In this document: positions 6,487 through 10,851 of the stretch, one piece after another | Layout: every line of letters starts with the position of its first letter | Position numbering within the stretch: position 1 is the stretch's first letter | Assembly: GCA_020059765.1 (NCBI GenBank) | Contig: JAGVBM010000227.1 | Span: forward strand, 1 to 10,851 | DNA from: Bacillota bacterium | GTDB lineage: Bacteria; Bacillota; Bacilli; Tumebacillales; Effusibacillaceae | Length of the DNA stretch: 10,851 nucleotides | Direction: 5' to 3' | Program-made: the position numbers and the translations under genes | Notes under the pieces: model-generated | Seen by the model: only the letters and a program-made list of their open reading frames with translations | Told to the model about the DNA's origin: nothing | Database searches by the model: none

Positions 6487-7239
6487 ATGGACAATCAGAT
6501 TCGAGTAAGAGGTTTCCATGCCTGGTACGGGCACCATCATGCGTTAAAGGGCATTACGATGGATATCGGTTCAAAAGAAGTTACTGCTATTATTGGACCG
6601 TCAGGATGTGGGAAATCGACTTATATTCGCAGTTTGAACCGGATGCATGAATCGATTAAGGGGACACGTGTCTCTGGTGAAGTCAAGTTGGGTGACAAGG
6701 ACATTTATTCGATGGACCCGGTTGATGTCCGACGGAAAATCGGAATGGTGTTTCAAAAGCCCAATCCATTTCCCACGATGTCCATTTTCGACAATGTGGC
6801 TGCCGGATTGAAACTTCACGGATACGGCTCCCGTACGGAAATTCAGGATCGCGTGGAACAAAGTTTGCGGATGGCGGCTCTCTGGGACGAAGTGAAAGAT
6901 CGTCTGAACGACAACGGGATGAGTCTTTCGGGTGGTCAGCAACAACGGTTATGCATTGCGCGGGCTTTGGCAATTGAGCCGCAAGTATTGTTAATGGACG
7001 AGCCAGCATCTGCACTTGATCCGATCTCAACGCTTCGAATCGAGGAATTAGTTGAAGAGTTAAAAGTAAAGTACACCATCGTGATTGTAACCCATAACAT
7101 GCAGCAAGCTGCACGCATTTCAAACAAAACTGCTTTTTTTCTTGATGGGGAACTGATTGAATACGGCAATACGACAGATATATTTACAAGCCCGCATGAA
7201 AAACGAACCGAAGATTACATTACGGGACGTTTCGGATAA
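6487..7239 (+). CDS. pstB: Phosphate ABC transporter ATP-binding protein PstB (first copy)
   Basis: A 250-residue cytoplasmic ATPase that drives phosphate import by PstCA. All nucleotide-binding elements are present: Walker A GPSGCGKST at 37-45, Q-loop Gln90 in VFQKPNPFP, signature LSGGQQQ at 147-153, Walker B VLLMDEP at 167-173, D-loop SALD at 175-178 and switch His203. The ending TEDYITGRFG is the hallmark C-terminus of PstB. GAGGTG lies five bases before the ATG. It resembles the next gene closely in every motif, and tandem pstB genes also occur in B. subtilis (pstBA/pstBB). Small differences between the copies include ASALDP here against TSALDP in the second, and FPTMS against FPMS after the Q-loop. 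Whether both work in one transporter as a heterodimer or are interchangeable cannot be told from sequence. Confidence 0.97.
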   Translation: MDNQIRVRGFHAWYGHHHALKGITMDIGSKEVTAIIGPSGCGKSTYIRSLNRMHESIKGTRVSGEVKLGDKDIYSMDPVDVRRKIGMVFQKPNPFPTMSIFDNVAAGLKLHGYGSRTEIQDRVEQSLRMAALWDEVKDRLNDNGMSLSGGQQQRLCIARALAIEPQVLLMDEPASALDPISTLRIEELVEELKVKYTIVIVTHNMQQAARISNKTAFFLDGELIEYGNTTDIFTSPHEKRTEDYITGRFG

Positions 7240-7270
7240 GGGGCGCGAATCGAGATTCGGGGGGAAAATA

Positions 7271-8050
7271 ATGAATTCGGTTGACATAGATGACGTGCAA
7301 AAAAAGATTCAGGTTGAAAAGATAAATTTGTTCTATGGTCAGAACCAAGCGCTGTATGACATTGATCTGCAGGTGAAACCTAACACCGTTGCGGCATTAA
7401 TCGGACCATCCGGATGCGGAAAATCCACATTTTTGCGAACCTTGAACCGGATGAACGATTTGATTGAAGGTGTTACGATTACAGGAAATGTGTATGTTGA
7501 CGGCGAAAATATTTACGAGCCGAATACCGATATTGTATTCCTGCGCAAACGAGTTGGTATGGTGTTTCAACGCCCCAACCCGTTTCCGATGAGCGTCTAT
7601 GACAATATTGCGTATGGACCTCGTATTCATGGAATAAAGAAAAAAGCGGTTCTTGACGAAATCGTTGAGAAGAGCCTGATACAAGCAGTGCTGTGGGACG
7701 AAGTCAAAGACCGTTTGCACAAGTCCGCCATGAGCTTGTCGGGCGGACAGCAGCAGCGCCTTTGTATTGGACGTTTGCTGGCAGTTGAGCCGGATGTGGT
7801 GCTGATGGATGAGCCAACCTCCGCGTTGGATCCGATATCGACCTTAAAAATTGAAGAATTGACACAATCTTTGAAAGAACGTTATACCATCATCATTGTT
7901 ACGCATAATATGCAACAAGCAGCCCGGATCTCAGACGAAACATTCTTTTTCTTAAACGGGTATCTCATTGAGTCCGGTGACACGGACAGAATATTTACCG
8001 CGCCAAAAGATCCGCGAACCGAAGATTATATTACCGGTCGGTTCGGATAA
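7271..8050 (+). CDS. pstB: Phosphate ABC transporter ATP-binding protein PstB (second copy)
   Basis: A 259-residue second PstB ATPase. Walker A GPSGCGKST is at 45-53, Q-loop Gln100 in VFQRPNPFP, signature LSGGQQQ at 156-162, Walker B VVLMDEP at 176-182, D-loop SALD at 184-187, switch His212, and the C-terminus is again TEDYITGRFG. Compared with the first copy it has an N-terminal extension of about nine residues. ATG 7271 is supported by GGGGGG at 7259-7264, six bases upstream; the frame is open back to 7157, but that part overlaps the first pstB and has no family similarity. The 31-base gap between the two copies contains a small inverted repeat touching the ribosome site. Both copies look intact and under selection, with no sign of decay. 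Confidence 0.97.
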   Translation: MNSVDIDDVQKKIQVEKINLFYGQNQALYDIDLQVKPNTVAALIGPSGCGKSTFLRTLNRMNDLIEGVTITGNVYVDGENIYEPNTDIVFLRKRVGMVFQRPNPFPMSVYDNIAYGPRIHGIKKKAVLDEIVEKSLIQAVLWDEVKDRLHKSAMSLSGGQQQRLCIGRLLAVEPDVVLMDEPTSALDPISTLKIEELTQSLKERYTIIIVTHNMQQAARISDETFFFLNGYLIESGDTDRIFTAPKDPRTEDYITGRFG

Positions 8051-8085
8051 AACGCTGCCGAAATTTTGGAGAAGGAGTTGGATGT

Positions 8086-8745
8086 ATGGATACACGTTCG
8101 AGCTTTCATAATTCGATTGAAGAATTGCAAGCTGACGTTTTGAAAATGGGGACATTGGTAGAAGAAGCAATCTACCAAGCGGTCAAATCCCTCGCCAAAA
8201 TGGACGTGAAATTGGCAGCGGAAGTGGTTGCCCAGGACGATAAAATTGATGAGATGACGATCAGCATTGAAGAAAAATGTCTCCGTCTCATTGCGCTGCA
8301 ACAACCAATGGCTGGCGACTTGCGTGTCATTGGAATGGCGCTGAAAATAGCAACAGATTTGGAACGAATTGCAGATCACGCGGTTGATATCGCGAAAACA
8401 ACGGTTCGCCTGTCGGGCGAGACCCTGGTAAAACCGTTGATTGACATTCCGCGAATGGCTGATATGGCAAAAGATATGCTGCGTGAATCATTGACCGCGT
8501 ACGTGGAACGCAATGTGGAGCGGGCAGAAGCGTTGGCTGACAAAGATGACGCAGTCGACAAACTGTACTCGACGATTTTTGAAGAGATTATCGAACTGAT
8601 GGGAACTGACAGGTCTACCAACCGGCAGCTGACCCACCTGTTGATGGTGGCTCGTTATCTGGAGAGGGTAGCCGACAGGGCAACCAACATTGGCGAATGG
8701 GTCATCTACATGGTCAACGGAAAACGTAAGGATTTAAATCTATAA
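8086..8745 (+). CDS. phoU: Phosphate signalling/transport regulator PhoU
   Basis: A 219-residue all-helical cytoplasmic protein made of two repeated three-helix bundles, the full length of the PhoU family. Each half carries the metal-binding E-x-x-x-D motif: DLERIADHAVDIA (91-103, Glu93 and Asp97) and YLERVADRATNIGE (191-204, Glu193 and Asp197). PhoU links the Pst transporter to the PhoR kinase in bacteria where it has been studied, keeping PhoR in its phosphatase state when phosphate is plentiful. GAAGGAG at 8071-8077 lies eight bases before ATG 8086, and an out-of-frame ATG at 8082 can be ignored. The gene follows the second pstB by 35 bases and ends at a terminator, so it is the last gene of the pst transcript. 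B. subtilis lacks phoU in its pst operon, so the gene content here resembles that of other phyla more than B. subtilis. Confidence 0.96.
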   Translation: MDTRSSFHNSIEELQADVLKMGTLVEEAIYQAVKSLAKMDVKLAAEVVAQDDKIDEMTISIEEKCLRLIALQQPMAGDLRVIGMALKIATDLERIADHAVDIAKTTVRLSGETLVKPLIDIPRMADMAKDMLRESLTAYVERNVERAEALADKDDAVDKLYSTIFEEIIELMGTDRSTNRQLTHLLMVARYLERVADRATNIGEWVIYMVNGKRKDLNL

Positions 8746-8746
8746 T

Positions 8747-8773
8747 TTGACAGATGGGCAGGTCTTTCATGAT
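8747..8773 (+). promoter_or_regulatory. Weak candidate promoter for phoPR, overlapping the phoU terminator
   Basis: A perfect TTGACA (8747-8752) directly follows the phoU stop. The best -10 is CATGAT (8768-8773), only 15 bases away and with four of six matches. Transcripts starting near 8780 would lack the first arm of the terminator hairpin and so escape it. The short spacer makes this speculative. A TATAAT at 8741-8746 has no -35 partner. Confidence 0.2.
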
Positions 8774-8787
8774 GGACCTGCTTTTTC
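8758..8787 (+). terminator. Intrinsic terminator after phoU
   Basis: GCAGGTC (8758-8764) and GACCTGC (8775-8781) form a perfect seven-base-pair stem, extended by one T-G pair, and are followed at once by TTTTTC (8782-8787). It begins 13 bases after the phoU stop codon. This is the strongest terminator seen in the window and separates the pst-phoU transcript from phoPR. Confidence 0.85.
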
Positions 8788-8835
8788 TAAAATGAGTTGA
8801 GGGTTCAATGGAAGGTCGCACACCGGAGGTGGAAT

Positions 8836-9531
8836 ATGGCAAATCGAATTTTGGTTGTGGACGACGAAGAATCGATTGTAAAGCTGGTGGAATATAATCT
8901 GACACAAGCAGGATATGAAGTTCTGACTGCGGATAACGGCTTGCAAGCGCTTGAAATTGTGCGTGAAGAACGTCCGGATTTGTTGATTTTGGACCTTATG
9001 CTGCCCGGTTTGAACGGAATGGATGTTTGCCAGAGATTACGCAAAGACGGGTTCAATACCTCGATTATCATGTTGACTGCACGGGACGACGAAATTGATC
9101 GCATACTGGGGCTGGAAATGGGCGCGGATGATTATGTGACCAAGCCATTTTCGCCACGGGAGCTCGTAGCGAGGGTAAAGGCGGTTCTCCGCCGTGTGGG
9201 AGATGAATCCACTGCCGCAGAAGGAACTTATCAATGCGGCGATATTACGATTGATGTTAATAAGTATGAAGTTACGGTTCGCGGTGAGCGAATCGATTTG
9301 ACACCTCGGGAATTTGAACTGCTGCAGTATCTGGCGAAAAGTATGGGGCGAGTGTTAAGTCGCGACCATTTGCTGGACAAGGTGTGGGGATATGAGTTTG
9401 CCGGAGATACGCGAATTGTGGACGTTCACATCTCCCATCTCCGTGACAAGCTGGAAAAGGATCCCAAGAACCCTGAATACATCCGGACCGTTCGCGGTGT
9501 TGGATATAAATTGGTGCAAGGCGAACCGTAA
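8836..9531 (+). CDS. phoP: Phosphate response regulator PhoP (OmpR/PhoB family)
   Basis: A 231-residue response regulator. The receiver domain (about 1-120) has the acidic pair Asp9/Asp10, phospho-acceptor Asp53 in LILDLMLPG, switch Thr81 and Lys103 in VTKPF. The C-terminal winged-helix domain (about 130-228) carries LTPREFELL, DHLLDKVWGYEF with the recognition helix VDVHISHLRDKLE, and ends RTVRGVGYK, the OmpR/PhoB layout. ATG 8836 follows GGAGGT by five bases; the frame extends upstream to 8797 but without a ribosome site or family similarity. It is named PhoP rather than a generic regulator because it lies between phoU and a PhoR-type kinase gene and a matching PhoP box precedes pstS. Its likely direct target in this window is that box. 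phoR begins 17 bases downstream. Confidence 0.93.
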   Translation: MANRILVVDDEESIVKLVEYNLTQAGYEVLTADNGLQALEIVREERPDLLILDLMLPGLNGMDVCQRLRKDGFNTSIIMLTARDDEIDRILGLEMGADDYVTKPFSPRELVARVKAVLRRVGDESTAAEGTYQCGDITIDVNKYEVTVRGERIDLTPREFELLQYLAKSMGRVLSRDHLLDKVWGYEFAGDTRIVDVHISHLRDKLEKDPKNPEYIRTVRGVGYKLVQGEP

Positions 9532-9548
9532 CGTGGGGGAACCGGAAA

Positions 9549-10851
9549 ATGAAGGGGATTCGTGGACGTATCACAATGACGTATGTCGTTTTATTGGTTG
9601 TGGCCCTGTTTATTTCAGGCCTTTTTTCACTTAAATTTATCGAACAGGTATACATGGAAAAGATCCGTGATGGTTTAATCAACGAAGCAAAAATTGTAGC
9701 GGATTGGGTGTCTCCGTTGATGGCGACACCCAATACCTATTTGCCGCCGATTTTTGAAATTGCGGATATGGTTTCCTATTCAACGAACAAACGGATCACG
9801 ATCTATGACCGTAGAGGCGATGTGCTGTACGATACCGATCTTATTATTCAGCAAGGATCAGAGGCAGGACCGGAAGTTGCTGATGCCCTTAACAAACGAA
9901 CTGGAACCTCCATACGTTTGGATGAACGAATGGAAACAAACAGTTTGTACGTTGCGGTTCCCGTGACAAGTGGCAATGAAGTATACGGTGTAATTCGAGC
10001 CAGTATCTTACTGCCAGGGGTCTACGGAGAACTTCGCGGCCTTTGGGTCAATGTGGCGTTGGGTTTATTCTTGATTGCAGGGGTCTCATCGTTAATCGGG
10101 TTCTATTTTGCATCCGGCATTTCCCGCCCAATTGAAGAGATTACGAAGGTGACAAGACGGATTGCAAGCGGGGCGTTCCATGAACGTGTCCGCTACCGCA
10201 GGCATCAAGACGAATTAACTGTACTGGGAGAATCGGTCAATTTGATGGCGAATCGCTTGGCAGATCAAATCGAAGACTTGATTCAGGAAAAAAGCAAATT
10301 AGAAGGTGTTCTTTCTCATATGGACTCCGGGGTTATGGTGGTGGATCGGGCCGGCCGGATCCAGGTGGTGAATCAGGCAACGGAAGGATTATTGCGGCAC
10401 GCGGGAAAAGCGCTGTTGGGCCAATGGCACTGGGAAGTCGGGCGTTCCTACGGCCTGTCCTCCCTGATTGACGAAGTATTGGAACAGGGAGAAAGCAAGC
10501 GGGCGGAAATCACCCTGACCACTCCGGTGGAAACGATCGTGGAGCTTTACGCTACCCCGATCAAAGGGAAAAATCACTCGATTGTGGGAGCGGTGGTTGT
10601 CCTGCACGATGTCTCCAAATGGCGACGGGTCGAGCAGATGCGGACTGAATTCGTCGCAAATGTTTCCCATGAACTGCGCACCCCGATCACGGCGGTTCAC
10701 GGGTTTGCCGAAACTTTGCTGGATGGGGCCATGGAGGATCCGGACATGCGGCGTCAATTTATCCGCATCATTTTTGAAGAGTCGGACCGACTAAGCCGAT
10801 TGGTCAACGATTTGCTCGATCTCTCGAAAATTGAATCCGGACATTCCGTCC
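9549..10851 (+). CDS. phoR: Phosphate sensor histidine kinase PhoR, N-terminal 434 residues (3' end outside window)
   Basis: The frame opens at ATG 9549, preceded by GGGGGA at 9535-9540, and stays open to the window end. Domains in order: membrane helix 1 at about 9-30; an extracytoplasmic domain of about 130 residues (32-162) containing KRITIYDRRGDVLYDTD, the PAS/Cache-like fold seen in PhoR and WalK-type kinases; membrane helix 2 at about 163-188; HAMP at about 188-242 with SRPIEEIT; a cytoplasmic PAS domain at about 247-358; then the dimerisation domain with H-box FVANVSHELRTPIT, where His374 is the expected phosphorylation site. The ATP-binding domain (N, G1 and G2 boxes) would follow beyond 10851. 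The architecture equals B. subtilis PhoR. PhoR autophosphorylates when phosphate is low and phosphorylates PhoP. The identity rests on this architecture and on the pst-phoU-phoP context. Confidence 0.92.
   Translation, partial: MKGIRGRITMTYVVLLVVALFISGLFSLKFIEQVYMEKIRDGLINEAKIVADWVSPLMATPNTYLPPIFEIADMVSYSTNKRITIYDRRGDVLYDTDLIIQQGSEAGPEVADALNKRTGTSIRLDERMETNSLYVAVPVTSGNEVYGVIRASILLPGVYGELRGLWVNVALGLFLIAGVSSLIGFYFASGISRPIEEITKVTRRIASGAFHERVRYRRHQDELTVLGESVNLMANRLADQIEDLIQEKSKLEGVLSHMDSGVMVVDRAGRIQVVNQATEGLLRHAGKALLGQWHWEVGRSYGLSSLIDEVLEQGESKRAEITLTTPVETIVELYATPIKGKNHSIVGAVVVLHDVSKWRRVEQMRTEFVANVSHELRTPITAVHGFAETLLDGAMEDPDMRRQFIRIIFEESDRLSRLVNDLLDLSKIESGHSV

Noticed and set aside
7157..7270. N-terminal extension of the second PstB by 38 residues
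   Set aside because: It overlaps the 3' end of the first pstB, has no ribosome site and no similarity to PstB N-termini.

Overview
The window looks like chromosomal DNA of a low-to-moderate GC Gram-positive bacterium of the Bacilli (Bacillales-like). This rests on a YfhP-type membrane protein, a PstS made as a lipoprotein, two tandem pstB genes as in Bacillus, strong GGAGG-type ribosome binding sites, and a Bacillus-style PhoP box of TTTACA units phased at 11 bp. Genus cannot be fixed from the sequence alone. All intact genes lie on the plus strand.

Region by region: 2-361 is the 3' end of a DedA/VTT-family membrane protein gene. 394-1365 is a yfhP-like membrane-bound metal-dependent hydrolase gene. 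The 202-base gap that follows is not empty: on the minus strand it holds a 58-codon fragment of a MazF/PemK-type toxin gene that has lost both ends (1374-1550). 1568-3286 encodes a CHASE3-HAMP methyl-accepting chemotaxis protein. 3326-3379 is the PhoP-controlled promoter of the pst operon.

From 3416 to the window end runs a complete phosphate-starvation locus: pstS, pstC, pstA, pstB, a second pstB, phoU, phoP and the first 434 codons of phoR. PstS captures phosphate outside the membrane, PstC and PstA form the channel, and the two PstB proteins supply ATPase subunits. PhoU is expected to couple transporter state to the PhoR kinase, PhoR phosphorylates PhoP, and PhoP-P should bind the box before pstS and close the loop. 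A hairpin plus a candidate promoter between pstS and pstC, and a strong terminator between phoU and phoP, suggest that this co-directional block is expressed as three units: abundant pstS, moderate pstCABB-phoU, and separately controlled phoPR.

The window is largely a well-understood system. The least expected things are the toxin remnant filling the yfhP-MCP gap and the regulatory architecture inside the pst-pho block. No gap between genes exceeds about 200 bases. No tRNA, rRNA, CRISPR array or insertion sequence was seen.
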